Below, one piece after another: positions 36,801-49,724 of a DNA stretch of 64,000 nucleotides; the stretch's first letter is position 1; each line of letters begins with the position of its first letter. The stretch is taken from contig VWZL01005057.1 of the NCBI GenBank assembly GCA_013396915.1, forward strand, positions 62,001-126,000, given 5' to 3'. This stretch comes from Stercorarius parasiticus. Taxonomy: Eukaryota > Chordata > Aves > Charadriiformes > Stercorariidae. Position numbers and translations under genes: made by a program. Below the pieces are notes generated by a model, which worked only from the letters and a program-made list of their open reading frames with translations, was not told the DNA's origin and made no database searches.

Positions 36801-39800
36801 ATTCACCAGATTTTCTCCCTTTTGTCTCTGAATTTAGTTTTCATGGAACAGTAAGTTAGCAGAAGTTGATGGACATAACAGTACTAAACAAGCATCTTTG
36901 ATTTTAAAAAACAATTTTAAGGCAACACATAAGGGCTAGATTAAAGAATTGCCAGGCACCTGCTAAATGACAGTCACTTAAAGTGCTTCTAGAACGAGTT
37001 CTGTTGGGCAAACACTTGGAAAATTAATTTTGAATCAGATGAAACTAGAAACAAAATTTTTCACAGCAATCTACACTCAGAAATGATCATCCTTCCTCAT
37101 GAACTGAGTTAAAGTAGATATATATTTAGACAGGGCTGAAAGAATAGTACCAAAATGAATGCTTGTGTGTGCATGTGTGTATATATGCTTGGGAACGTTC
37201 CCATAAAAGGATGCATTTTAAAACTAAATCCCCTATTCAGGTATTTAAGTGAGTTCCTAATTCAAAGCATTGACTATTCCCCTTGAAGTAGCATTTTTAT
37301 TACTGTATCTTCTCTCTAATTTTATTCTGAGTCCTTCTATCTTTGGTAGATTGTTTGCAGGTATGCTCAGAAGAAAGAGACTTGCCTGTACAAAGGCTTC
37401 CATCCCAGAGCTCAGCCTGTGAATGCTGTGGCCTTTTGAACACTCACTAATTGCATGACAAAACTTGAAATCTTTCTTCACAGGCGAACGGCTGACAGTT
37501 GCTTAAAGGCTACTTGAAAATTCCAGTGGAAGGTTTGCAACTGAGTTAGCAAAGAAACACCCTTTACTTCCTTTACGATCAATAAGAAAATTCTTAATTG
37601 GCAGTCTTTCCCACTTCAAAATAAGCTTTGAAACACAGTTAAAATATAAGTTAAAAACAATGCAAGCGGTAACAAAATCCAGAGCCAAACCAATTTGCGT
37701 TTGTTTAAAATGTGAAAGAGTGAAAGGGAAAACCTGGGGCTGTAGTCAAACCTTCTGCTCATAATACAGTAATATTTAATAAATATGAATGGATTGAAGA
37801 AAATATCAGTGGCCTATGCTAAACTACAGAGACAATTTCTTGGGGGTCTAAGACAGAAAATATCCACTAAAGTAAGAGTAAAGCTTTTGTAGTGCAGGAT
37901 TCAGAATAACTTTCTTGGGAGACATCATTGTCCTGAATTCTGAATGTACGTTGAAAGACATAAACTGAAATATTCCAACTTGAATATTTCAAACATTTTT
38001 TATATAAAACTTGCCCTTGCCAAGCTTGTCACATGAACAAGATGTTACAAAGAACAAAGCCCAGCCTGACAACTTGCAAATATATCTGTCAAGTTTCTGC
38101 AGATTTCTTCTGCATTGGTCTCTCTTGTTCTGAGCTCAGCTGGGGTCAGGTGAATGAGGTAATGCCAGCTCAGGCAAAATTAAAAAAAAAATTGTAGTGT
38201 TTACTTGCCTCAAGGAAGATAGAACAAGGTTAAAGAGAACTGCAGTATCATTTGTTAGCAGAGCATGTGTACGTGCAAGGGTGTGTGGGCACAAGGTGCA
38301 GTTAAAGCTTTTTTAAAGGAAATACATGGATTTGATGATGACAGACCTTTTCCAAACACAACTAGTTGCCCTACATTAATATATGTGTATATATATACAC
38401 GACCTTATCATATACCCTTAATACAGAAAGTTGTAAGTGAAAGGCCTTGGAATGTGGGTGGTGCTATGCAGATGTCTGTACTGACAAAGCTGCCACTCAA
38501 AGGAAAGTCTCTGTCCTATTTGTACATTGTAGTGCATATATCAAATGAATCAAAATCTCTATATTTTCTTGCCAGAAAGATTTTAAAGAATAAACCTGCT
38601 TCTCCAGGTAGAGAATATTGATGCCTGACTTCACAAATCATACCCTCTTAGCACAAACATGTTCTTCCTTTAAAAGCATGCACCCCAAGTAAGATTTTTC
38701 ATAAGACCAATATGCTCTGCACCTCATTGGCAATAAGAACACTTCCTTTGTATTCCCTTTCAAAAAAGCCAGTAAGTTCATAGGATTGTGTTGATTACAG
38801 GTCACTATTAGATTTGTTTATGTCAATTTCTTTCCCCACTACTTTGCATATTTAATGAGGCTGAAATTTTTCTTATTAAAAACTATATGTGGATTATTTG
38901 TTTTCAGACTTATGAGTATTTAAAACTGTCAGACTGATCATTAAAATGCCTTTGTGAGCTCCAACTTCACCAGTAAAACTAATATTACTTACAAACCTGC
39001 CCTAACTTTTCACTTTCACTAGAAGGCTCTTACATACTGCAGTCTATTGCAGAGAACTTTGATGCTGTTGGCAATCAGTACACAAAGGAGGATTCCAAAT
39101 TTTGAATTATCCAAGTGATCTCTCTCAACAATATGCAGTATATACAAGAGATGATATAAAAGAACATACTAATACTAAAAATTCTTTTGTTTCCTTTTTA
39201 TTTTATTCTTCCTATGCCATAAAAATACTGCAAGTATCGTTATCCTTTCGTACAGCTGCTGCAAGGCTCTCATGGTTCCTGTGTGTTTGCAGACACTGTG
39301 ATAAGTTTATAACTTAGCTTACAGAATTCAGCTTACCAGATCTATGCCAGGTATTAACTCTCAAAAAATATTTCTGGTGAACACAGTTACTAAACCAGAA
39401 ACTCACACTGCAATAGCAGCAAAAACATGAAGAAAAACCTATGTGTTCTAAAAATTTACTATGTAAATATGGTCTCTAAGAATACCAGAGGTTGTCTGGG
39501 ATTTTGGTTTGGTTTTTCCCCTCTTCTGCAAATCAAATTCTTTTTTATTCATCCCATGCGTATGAGTTCAGTTTTGTATCACATCTGTCCATAAAACCGA
39601 TTCAGGTACGGCACATGCACAGTTTTGAGGTACATAATTAAAACACCGTATCCATGCTTTCATTAGCAATTAGCAGAAGTAACAACTGTACCAAGATGCT
39701 ACCCTTGCTATGGGAGTTACATATACACAATGCCATAAGAACACCTATATGGATAGAAGAGTCAAAACAAATAGTTTTGTACAGGCATGGTGTTGAACTT

Positions 39801-40642
39801 TGATAGGAATTTGCTAGCCATGGTATAAAATTAAGTACAAGATTAAGCACCTTTTTTTTTTTGTTAGGGAAGAGCTGATTAAAAAGAACATGTCATCTCT
39901 ATTGCCGATTATAGGTTTAATTTTAGCAAAAAATGGTATCTTTGGTCAGGAATAGTTTGCAATCTGTTTTGCAATAACAGTTTTGTTTAAAGACCAACCA
40001 ACAAAGAGCTCTCCCAGATAAATGCCCTATCTTTTCCAGAAACTTTTGTACAGAGTTCACCTAGCAACATTATAGAAATTGCTTATAAGTATACCAGATC
40101 TGCATAAGCATGTTATTTTTGTGCACTCACATAAACTAATTACTGCAAATTATTATATTTCTGTTCAGTACCTCTTGAAAATAGACTGGATTTACTATCA
40201 GGAATAAACTGCAATGAATGCTGGCATAAATACATAATGCAAATAACCACAAAATAGCAAAGGCAAAGTTAAGAATATATGTATAGGTTAATTATTTTCC
40301 TTAGTATGATTTCATCAACATAGAATTAGACAAGAGAAAACGATTTTTTATGCAGATAGTTGCATTTGAATGACTTTATAAATATTGCTATGTCATGTCC
40401 CTAATAGGTCTATGTTTTAAATATATTAATCATTACTTCTTCATCTCCAAGAAAGAAGAAATAATTCCTTTTAAAACAACAGAGTCTAAAGAAACCACAT
40501 TGAGAAACCTGTCCATATTCCATATTCAATTATAGTGTCACAAATACGGGAAAAAATTTTAGTGATCAGAAGCGCGTATTAGAAGTTCACATATTAGAAG
40601 CTGAATCTTTACCATAAATACTAACAAGGACTCTATAGATAC

Positions 40643-40708
40643 AGTATATACACACATGTATACATATGTACATATATACATATGTATATACACACACATG
40701 AATATATA
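40643..40708. repeat. TA/CA microsatellite containing a 12-bp palindrome
   Basis: This TATACACACATG-type simple repeat contains a perfect inverted repeat, TATACATATGTA (40659-40670) and TACATATGTATA (40677-40688), with a 6-nt spacer. It could extrude as a cruciform. Likely a by-product of microsatellite composition. Confidence 0.92.
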
Positions 40709-42359
40709 AAACTTTTAGGGAGTGAAGTCCTGTAAGGGAAATTCAAGTATTTTTTTGTTGAGGAGTTAAAGGAGATCTATGCTCAGGAGAAACAAGCCTG
40801 GGGAGGCAACTCAGGAATAGAATGAGGTGTGCTTTTGCTAGATCAACTTTATAGTAAAGCAAACCAAGGAAATTGCAGGAAGAGGCATAAAGCATACTAA
40901 CATACCATTTCCACAGATTTTTTTAGTTGAATTCATCACTCTTGAGTAGCAAAATGCACTCTGTCTTCCAATATATTCTGCTTAAACTCAAGAATGCCCC
41001 ACCTTATTTTACACATTTGCTTTAGGAATGTGTCAGTCATAAGCAGCAGCTTACTTGCACTTCCCATATCCCTAAGTCTATAATACTAGGTGTCTCAGCT
41101 ACAATGAGTCCGCCTGCACAAGAGCTCAAAAGATCCAATGTAACGTTCTAGGAAAAAAAGAGACATATTTATGCTTTAATCAGATTAAAACCAGAGTGGT
41201 CTCATCTATATGGTAAGAAAATTCAATATGTTTCCAAGGAATCTTACTCTCTTGCCAAAAAAATGTTACACAGAATAACATATACCCCACCGTGGTATAT
41301 GAAAACACACAGGAGATATCAGCTTACGTGTAGCTGCACAGAAGTTCTGCAAACCACTTTAGAGCAGTTTTGGTGTACCCCTGGAATTGGTGTGACAAGA
41401 CTGGCGGCAGCAGTGAATACAGTATTATTGATCCTGGGGAAAGACAATAGAGGATCTTTCACGAAGCAGCTCATCTCTTGCTCTAAATAGCAGTGAGATC
41501 ATCATGTGATTTCATTGTGGTGGTGGAATGCTACATGTGGGTATGCATGCTACAGGTTAAATTGCATAGTTGTAGTCAGATTTCATAATCATAAATAGAA
41601 GCACATGCAAATTTTAAAACAAACCTGCATCTCAATAAGCCAAAATAAAAACAGAATGCTGCTCAGTGTTTAATCTTTAAAATTACACGTTAATATTATT
41701 TCAGATGCACTCAAGGATGAGTTGTAGCTACTGGTAAGGCAGCATTCATTTTACTAATCTATTCCTATCCTGCATTCCCTCACTGAAATTTTGAAGCAAG
41801 GAGAAGGTAATGCAATGTAACTTTAAGCTTGGGATGTGTCTCTCTGATAGACACTCAATTAAGATTAATTCCAAATGAACAGTAATTCAGGAAGGATGGA
41901 AACAAAAGGGCTGCTAGTCCTTGTGGTTTTACTACATCAGCAAGAGGCCTATCCTGAAAGTGAATTAATACTGATTGTTGATTGGATTAACTGCTAACTT
42001 GTCTTATCATCTGTACTTAAAGATGATTTATTTAGAGGGAAATTAAAAAGACTGTATTTTGATATTGGTAGGGAGGCATGTGAGAGGAACTTGCACAAAA
42101 GACAGGGAACTAAGCAGTTTTTTCCCTGAAATGGATTTGTAAAGGTGGGCTCACACTCACAGCTGGGATGAGTCCTTCTACCCTGGCCAGACCATGGCCA
42201 TGGCTCTTTGCTACTAACTGTGCCTGTTTGGGCTCTGTCCCAGGTAATTTGTTTGAATTTGCAGAAGAAAGCACTCTTTTTCTTCCCTGTGTGGCTTGTT
42301 CAAGGAGGGTCTCATGTAGATTCCCTGGAGATAAATTATCTTTTTAGGGAACTGAGACC

Positions 42360-42372
42360 TTTTTTTTTTTTA
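42360..42372. repeat. T13 homopolymer
   Basis: A run of thirteen T followed by AACAG. On the plus strand a T tract then AACAG resembles a splice acceptor, but no exon is recognised after it. Confidence 0.85.
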
Positions 42373-44123
42373 ACAGAAGCAATACTGGGCAGGAATAATC
42401 TGCCACGTGAAGTGGCTGTCTGTGAGTGCTACTTTCATTACAGATGAGATAAAGGATTTAGTCAGCCTCTTTCATGGCAGCCACACTGTTAGTTTACATG
42501 TGATCATGTTTATAATTATCAGCACTTGAGATTCTTTCATTCCTGTCATGAAGAGGAAGAATCAAATAGCCATAATCCATCATCATATAATGTGTAATCA
42601 CTCAAGAAGGGTCAGAGAGGATGATGTATTACCCTATGTGGAGGTAAACTCTTAAGGTGACCAGAAGTTAGAGATTTATTATAAATATGTTTTAATATAT
42701 GATGGGCGGTAGGCTGTGTGAGTTTGAACCTATAGTTAAAATGTAAACCCACCAGATTAAATGGCCTGGTGCAGACCATGGGAGTAAAAAAATAAAAAGA
42801 TAATCAGGAAGTAACTGTGGACAGTAGTGTAAGTAAAAGATCACATATTCATATTCTTACAATCATCCTCAGAGGCAACTTGCATCAGTAATGGCAAAGC
42901 AACAGGTACAGAGCGCCAAAGTGGCACAGAGAGTGTATTCAAATACAGAGAGTATGCTTATATTTAATAAGCAGAGCAGATGAACAATCGGATTTGAAAG
43001 GGAAATTAAATGGGCTGACCTAAGAGCAGAGGCATTTATTGTCTAGCTCTGTCCTTTCTATTCCGTGATTACTGCAAAGCGCTTTTGTAAAACAATATGA
43101 AGGAACACATTACTGTGACTGTGCATCAGCTAAGCACGGTAGCCACAGTAGGAAATAAAAAAAAATAAATTTAAAAAGTGAAATTCAATTAGCTTTTACC
43201 TCCAAGCTTTTATATTCCCTTTTCTTTTAATTTCTTTTCCTGCATGATGCCTGCTTTAAGCCTAACATTGTTTGCATTAATGCTATTTCTAGATGTCTGA
43301 TAACACAATAAGGTAGAAAAATTAGCAAAGGCTAAGAGGGAGACAAAACTCATATTCTAGCCCTCTCTAAGCTAAACCAGAAATAACCATTTAGCTGGAA
43401 CTACAAACAGCCAATTAGTCTCAAATTACAAGATTAACTCAAAAGGAAGTGCAAGGAACAAAAATCTTCACGAGTGCTACAATTTGTTATTTATTACAGA
43501 TGAAAATTAGCTTTATAAGTTAAGACCATTATCTAACATTGAATATGAATATGAGATGTAGCCAAGGAAAAGAACTATGAAGTTTCCCCTATCTGATGAA
43601 CAAACTCCAGAAACCAAGCAAATAAAAACACTTATACTGGGAAAATATTTGTCAAAGTTCTTGTGAAAATACTAGTGAGTAGTTTCATCTTCTCTCCTGA
43701 ATAAACCATTAGTAACATTTAGCCACTGAACCTCACACATTTTACTGTCCCTAATGCAATTGTTAAGAGACTTTCTTGAGAAGCTTCTCAGCCGTAAGCC
43801 CATGTTTCAAAATAGAATGCAAATCACTGAAAACACAAGTAAAATAAAACAAATTATCTAAGTGAAGAACAGAGGATATGAGAGCAGGACAAAGGGTGTC
43901 ACAGGTAATTATAAAGATGCATCTGGTCCCTAGTTACTTTTGACAAAGCTGTTTTTGTGATTTATGGCAGGTGCTTGTTTATAAACCTATTTCAACACAG
44001 ACACACTGAAACACATTCATCATTCTGCCTGGTCTTCATTATTGGATAAACGTCATTTAAACGGAACCTGAATCCAGACTTCTGCTACCTTGACATAAAA
44101 ATCAGGATCTTCTATTTGCCTGT

Positions 44124-44140
44124 GTTTATTTATTTATTTC
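44124..44140. repeat. TTTA tetranucleotide repeat
   Basis: About four TTTA units. Simple repeat. Confidence 0.8.
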
Positions 44141-44258
44141 TATTGACCTATGGAGCTGGGTTGTGTTCGACAAAGGTTCTACACTTACCCCACACTTAAT
44201 TCAACAAGGGAAGCAAACGTAAGTGTGCTGAAGTTCAGGAAATAATACTAGCAAGCAG

Positions 44259-44308
44259 TACCTCTTTTAATATCAACATCTATTACCTCTTTTAATATCA
44301 ACATCTAT
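44259..44308. repeat. Perfect tandem duplication, 2 x 25 bp
   Basis: Seen directly: the 25-bp unit starting TACCTCTTTTAATATC and ending AACATCTAT occurs twice head to tail without mismatch (44259-44283, 44284-44308). The unit is not microsatellite-like, so this is a clean recent duplication. It has the same unit length as the duplication at 1147-1196 but an unrelated sequence. Confidence 0.95.
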
Positions 44309-44506
44309 CTTTTTGTGCCCTGCAGTTGTGTTTTCTGGAAATGCAGGACAACCAACGTGTAAGTTTCAACAACTACAACTCTAGCAAACAACCAGAATCA
44401 TCTGCTGTGTGTCCTTACCCTGCAGCTGTGTCCGCTGAACAAAATAGGCATCCACCTGGCAACCTATTCAAGAGAAACAGAGCTATTTGGCAGTTGTGGA
44501 TTTGTA

Positions 44507-44521
44507 TTTTTTTTTTTTTTT
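44507..44521. repeat. T15 homopolymer
   Basis: Run of fifteen T. It precedes the G/T-rich tract at 44577-44645. Confidence 0.9.
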
Positions 44522-44576
44522 GCATGTGTTGGTAACTGAACTCTCAGTGTCAAAAACACCTGAAAGGAAACAGTTG

Positions 44577-44645
44577 TGGTATTTTGGGTTTTTTTGTGAG
44601 GGGAGGTTGGGGGGTTTGGTTTTGTTTTTGGTTTTTTTTTTTAAA
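44577..44645. repeat. G/T-only low-complexity tract
   Basis: A strand-asymmetric stretch of almost only G and T, with runs of up to six G and twelve T. The large spurious frames at 44487-44769 owe their Phe, Gly and Trp content to it. It has three G runs of three or more, so it does not meet the simple four-tract G-quadruplex rule. Confidence 0.85.
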
Positions 44646-45330
44646 TTTATTAATCCACTCTGTGAAGCTTAACATAGTCCAAAAGTTTTTTTATCCTGTA
44701 CCAGGAAAACCTGGGCCTGAGGAATTGCTCCATTACTGTGGCATAGAGTTGTGCAGTCAGTTCATGTGAACAGCACAATTTTAATTTCTTGATTTTTATC
44801 TTCACTGAGTATTTCCTGGTGGAAACAAAGCTAAACAAAAAAGCCCAGCAAGAACCCGTGAGAACAGAATCCTTTGCAGATTGCTAAAGTAAATACCTAG
44901 AGTCCTTCTTGCTAGGAAAGGTAAAGCTGCATAATTGTATGACCTGGTTTTATAAGTTTGTACTGTCAATAAACGGCTTGACATAGAAAAAGGAAGTTAA
45001 ACAATTTAGAAATTTTGCACAACATGAAGTATATATTGAGTTTTTTAGGAAAAGTATGGTAGTTGTAGGTTAACTAAAGCAACTACAGGATTTTAAGGCA
45101 GCGTATTTGCATACAAGAAGTAAAAATGTAAGGGAATAAAAGCTGAATGTCTAAAACTCAACTGCATCATATTCCTACTTCTGCTCAGTACATTAAATTA
45201 TAAGTCCAAGTATTTTCCCAACTCTTAACAATTACAGAAATTAAATAAGCCTATTAGAGTAAAAAAAAAAGATTCTAAGGAATATATTTAGAAAAGAACA
45301 AAAAAGACTTTTGGTTACAATGAAATCTTC

Positions 45331-45555
45331 CCTAAGAAATTCTTTACTGTGAGGGTGGTGAGACACTGGAACAGGTTTCCCAGAGAAGCTGTGGATGCCC
45401 CATCCCTGAAGGTGTTCAAGGCCAGGCTGGATGGAGCTTTGAGCAACCTGGTCTAGTGGGAGGTGTCCCTGCCCATGGCAGGGCGGGTGGAACTAGATGA
45501 TCTTTAAGGTCCCTTCCAACACAAACCATTCTATGATTCTATAATTCTATGATTC
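45331..45555 (+). mobile_element. CR1 LINE, 3' end with intact tail
   Basis: This is the last 225 bp of a CR1 element in plus orientation. Seen: it starts in the segment encoding the end of ORF2 (AAATTCTTTACTGTGAGGGT), continues through GGTGGTGAGACACTGGAACA and the CTGGTCTAGTGGGAGGTGTC block of the 3' UTR, and reaches GATGATCTTTAAGGTCCC. It ends in four imperfect ATTCTATG-type units (45528-45555). It is 5'-truncated like most CR1 copies. The close fit to the usual avian 3' end makes it one of the youngest insertions here. The copy at 132-295 covers nearly the same part of the element in the opposite orientation. Confidence 0.97.
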
Positions 45556-46439
45556 ACAAATATTTCATTGTGGAAGTCAAGCCACGCCAATAGCTGTGAT
45601 CAGATAAAACATACCACAATATTCTTCAAATCGGAGCACCAATTTCAATTATTTTCTCAATGGAAACAAAGCTTACTCTAATTCCTATCTGTTAGAAAGA
45701 AGGTGTCAATCACTGAGTGCTTAAAAATCAAAACATCAAAAGAATTTTGCGAAAGCTATCCATTCATAGACCATCCAAGATACGGAGTGAACCATACTAA
45801 TTATTGACTGGCTCTGGAGCTATTTTGCTTGATGCTAACAGAATATCAGCATGAGTATTCGAAACTGACAGAAAATATAAAGCAAAAATTAGAGACTTTG
45901 TCTTTTCAAGGTAACTCCATGTATTGGACAGAAAAACAACTAATACTAAAGGCTTTACTACAGAAAACCTTATTGGCAACAATGATGCCAGCTATTGTAA
46001 GATTAATTTTTGATCTGCCTAAGTAATTTCTTCACTTCCTATTAAAGACCACCCATACAGGTTCAACTGTTATCTCCTCCCTGTAATTTGGTTGCTGAAG
46101 GCAAGTCAGATGGAACATTGCTTAACTGTAAGTAAGGACTTGTAATAACTTCTTGTTTTAGCAGCACAGCAGAGTTACTCAGAACATTTATTCACCATGA
46201 AATTGCATATTCAGCACATGTATGCACATTTTGTAATTGATCTAATGACAACCCACGCATTTCTCCATAAAGTCAAATGTATTTAAAATAACATTATTTG
46301 CTAGTGAATATGAACAATTAGTCCTCTGTCTGTGGGTTGTTATTGTTCAGCTTACTGTGCATGTTCAGTATAAGAAATTTATACTACATCAATATAGTTT
46401 TGAAGGAACTCAAGGCCTATTTTAGCACAGCACCACTGG
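45556..46439. other. Unique AT-rich DNA, nothing recognised
   Basis: About 0.9 kb. Two overlapping short frames on opposite strands (45797-46026) are not supported as genes. Confidence 0.45.
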
Positions 46440-46570
46440 AAAGAGTGTTGGAAAGGATATCAAGGAGGCTTGTTGGCCCTTTCCCTGCCCCAGCACAGGA
46501 TTAACTATATCTATATTGTACCAGATAGATGTTTATTCTACCTGCCTGTAAAGACCTCTAGTGTTGATGT
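46440..46570 (-). mobile_element. Old CR1-family LINE, decayed 3' UTR
   Basis: On the plus strand the order of recognisable words is CACAGGATTAACTATATCTA, then CCAGATAGATGTTTATTCTACCTGCC, then AAAGACCTCTAGTG. This is the antisense of the 3' UTR shared by older amniote CR1/L3-type elements, in which a 'gatgtttgtcyaacctg' block precedes an 'aaaaacctccagtgatgg' block. At the low-coordinate side CTTTCCAACACTCTTTCC-like text (minus strand) marks the element end, without a preserved ATTCTATG tail. The divergence is much greater than in the copies at 132 and 45331, so this is an older insertion. Confidence 0.78.
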
Positions 46571-47114
46571 GAAGTGACCCTAAGCCAAAATTAGAGTCTT
46601 CAGGTCAAACTGTCTTGCTTTTCATTAAAGAGAACAGGCCATCTGGAAAATTATTTCCAATTTCTACTCAAAGGGTTTTTTGTTGTTACTATTATCACCT
46701 GGAACAATGTAACCCTTTAGGTAGAGGAAACTTAAAAGAAGAGGGCTTGAAACAAATCTCTTGTAAGTCCTTTGTGTCTTTACAAGGTAGGTCTCTCACT
46801 TCAAGTTTGCTTTTAATCCACCAGCCCAGTCCTTTCCTGAACTGTACAGTCTGAAATTTCAAAACCACTCACTTCGCCCTTTTCCCCCTGTTTAGAGGCA
46901 GGCATCACAGATGTATTTTTCATTTTTCTGATCTCTTGCCAATCCTCCATGCGTTCTCAAAAACCACAACTCCAGAGTTTCCACAGATAAAGTTCATCAG
47001 GCTCACCTGATTTAAGAGCAGTTAAGTACTCTCTGTTTTCTGTTCTGATCAAGATTGAAAGGTTTTCTCGTTGTTGTTTTTTTTCCCCTCCTCTACTTTC
47101 TTCTGTTCAGTTTA
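46571..47114. other. Unique DNA between two old CR1 pieces
   Basis: No recognised feature. Because the pieces on both sides are minus-strand CR1, some of this may be unrecognisably decayed CR1. Confidence 0.35.
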
Positions 47115-47200
47115 CTTTTTAGTAAAGGTTGATGCAAAAAAAGAGTCACTAAACACTTTTACTTTCTCAGCATCATCTGTCAACAGCCTTCATTCACTCA
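47115..47200 (-). mobile_element. Old CR1-family ORF2 piece upstream of the RT domain
   Basis: The minus strand reads RLLTDDAEKVKVF, then SDSFFASTFTKK, in one open frame. This matches the conserved start of the CR1 reverse transcriptase region (consensus form 'LVTDDAEKAEVFNDFFASVFT'). One extra residue sits before FFAS. The nucleotide sequence is strongly diverged and the flanks cannot be aligned by eye, so only about 85 bp are called. With 46440-46570, on the same strand and downstream in element sense, it may come from a single element that lost its middle. Confidence 0.75.
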
Positions 47201-49724
47201 GAGGCGAGTGCACAGATTGCAAGTTTGAGTTGGCCACTACGCATGCTGTGCAAGGGAAAGGAGGGTTTCTTCACTTCGTTACACTGCTGTACATCCTTGA
47301 AAGTGCCAGGTACACCAGCCAAATTTTACTGACAAATTCTACATACCAAACTCCCTTTGGCATTACTGGAAGCACATGAAGGGATGATCTGATTTTCACA
47401 TTGCTAACTAAAATCGTATGCCCTCTGTAACACTTTACATAGAGAATGGTAGCAAGATGACCTATTTTCTAATGTGTAGAAAGCCCCAGAACCGTACAGT
47501 TAGAATTCTTACCATGAAATTCTGGTATATACGCAATTTAGTTGTACATTAAGCATTTATAAATCCCATTTCCTACAGTTTTCAGGGACACAGTTATCTT
47601 TAATTATGAAAAAATTATCTCCAGACAGAATGCCTCACTACAAAGGACCCCATGTGTAAGAGCGATAAACCAAAGTCCTCACCTGTGATTACCACTTTAT
47701 TTGTAATGACCTTTTTTTTTTTTTAGAAGATTTATTTTGCTTATTTCACTGGATTTTTAAAATTCTCTTTTTTTTCAGGTCTTGCTGTAGTGGATACTTC
47801 TTTAGGGATTTCAGTTTCTAGGTTACAGAGCAAGCACTCCCCTTTCCTTAAGGTCTCATGTCTATTTTTAAACCTAACCTCTTTCCAAATATCACATTTT
47901 TCACTTTCTGAGGTAGAAAGAACCCTCTTTCTTTCAGCTTTAGCAACAAAAAACAAATCAAAAGGAAATTCTCTCAACTTTTAGTCATATTTCTGGCCAG
48001 AATCAAAAGTTATCTGAATTTTCAGCTTATCTTTGAAAGCACTCTATTTAGTTTTTCACAAGCAAGCTCATCTACATATACTTATTTCTTTGATTACATT
48101 ACATTATGGACAAATTCACAAGTGGGTAATAGGGTAGGGAATTATGGTACATCTTCAGTATAGGAAATTATTTAAAAACAATAATGCAATACAGAATACC
48201 AGTTCTAAGCTTGGCTCACTGGTTTACCGTGGAACTTCTTTAATACTTGAAAGAGCACCTAGGGACACAGAGTGTTTAAATGCCACTTTACAAATAAACT
48301 GCCAGTGTTTCCTTTCAGATTTCTTTTCCCTAAAAAGACTGTGAATTCTGACATGTCATTAGGATTACATTTTAAGAGTTTTAGTTAGTAGGAACAGGGA
48401 ACACTCAGTGAGTTGATGTTAGTTTTCCTGTACATTGTGGTATGGAAAATACACATTTTAGTTGCTAGTGGAACTCAGAATTTATTGTCACAGATCAACC
48501 AGACAGAGCAGACTCAAAACACATAACAAGGAAAGGATTCACTGTGAATAATATTTATACTTATGAAGGATCTAGGAATTAATGTTTTCCAAGAGATGAC
48601 CTACATCCCACAGTAATGAACTTTATTCTTTGTGGCTCTTTTATATAAAAGAGTAACAAAATGTCTCCTGTTGTGTTTTAGATTTCCATACTGCGGAAGG
48701 GACCTTCTGAACATGCTGGTATCAACCACATTTCCATGAAAGAGAAATGGCTCTAGGAGGATTGTCTTTAAAAGAATTCTTACAAAGCTGCTGCTGAAGA
48801 GAAACTGTTCCCTTGTGCCTGTAAAACACTGGGAAGTTAAACAAAGGAAACTATTTTTATTTTCTGCAGTATTCTCAAAGACTGAGCTGTTCATAACAGC
48901 CCATAGTTGGCTGACAGAATCCATATTCATACACAACTACATTTTAATAAAAGGGTGATATATGACAACTAAACTACCAATGACCTACCACAAGCTATAT
49001 ACAGACCAGCCTGGCCTGACTACTGACTTTGATGTAAATTCTGAACTACTCTCTGGTATCTCTAGTATACTCCTTTGCAAATTTTATCATTTCAGACTGC
49101 ACACACACACGGCAGCACAAGAAGAGCAAATTCTCTGAATCACTTCAGGTCACACATTTAAGCTCAAATTATAGCAGAAGTAACAGCTGAATCTTCTTCA
49201 GTGCTTTTGTCATTTACTTTCTTACTGTCACAGCAACGGATACTTCCAAAAGCAAGTTTCTAAAATATATTAATGCTTATTTGAAATCTGTCTGCTTAGA
49301 ATTTACACAGACAGTGCACATTAATGGTTGATCAGTGACAGACGCTGACATGAATTTCATAGCTTGCATGTTTCCAGATGTTAGTAGGCAAAGTCTGAGG
49401 TTCATGCAAAATATTAAGGGAATTCCTCTAACAAAATGTAGACTTTTGTGCTGGTGAACCTTGGCCTTTTAAAAACTCTACAACACAGCTCTTAAGTGTT
49501 TGTTTCAATCTAAGTGTTTACTTTCATTCAAGATAAATCAGCTTCGATAGTGCAATGTCTACTGCTAGATGAAGTGAATTCTACCTTAACTTTATGCAGA
49601 TAAGAGACTTCGAGCTGCGTAAAATGATCACAGTATGCTTGTTCACACAGCTTTGTCATCCAGGATTAAGATATGAAAGTGTTCAAGGAGAGAATTTTTT
49701 CCAGTCCATTCCAGGTCTAACTGT
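47201..49724. other. Unique AT-rich DNA, no gene recognised
   Basis: About 2.5 kb, including a T13 run at 47712-47724. A 111-codon minus-strand frame (48601-48936) has no recognised domain. Confidence 0.45.

Larger units (their letters stand above)
28541..45330. other. Long unique AT-rich stretch, no gene recognised
   Basis: Nearly 17 kb in which I recognise no transposable element and no gene. Simple repeats inside it are listed separately. Open frames are at most about 118 codons (38265-38621) and match nothing known to me. The lack of young repeats over this length could reflect selection or chance. Old repeats too decayed to read by eye are likely. Confidence 0.45.

Noticed and set aside
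42340..42450. T13 then AACAG, resembling a polypyrimidine tract and splice acceptor
   Set aside because: No open, recognisable exon follows and no branch or donor partner can be assigned.
44577..44645. Possible G-quadruplex in the G/T-rich tract
   Set aside because: Only three runs of three or more G, so it does not meet the simple four-tract rule.
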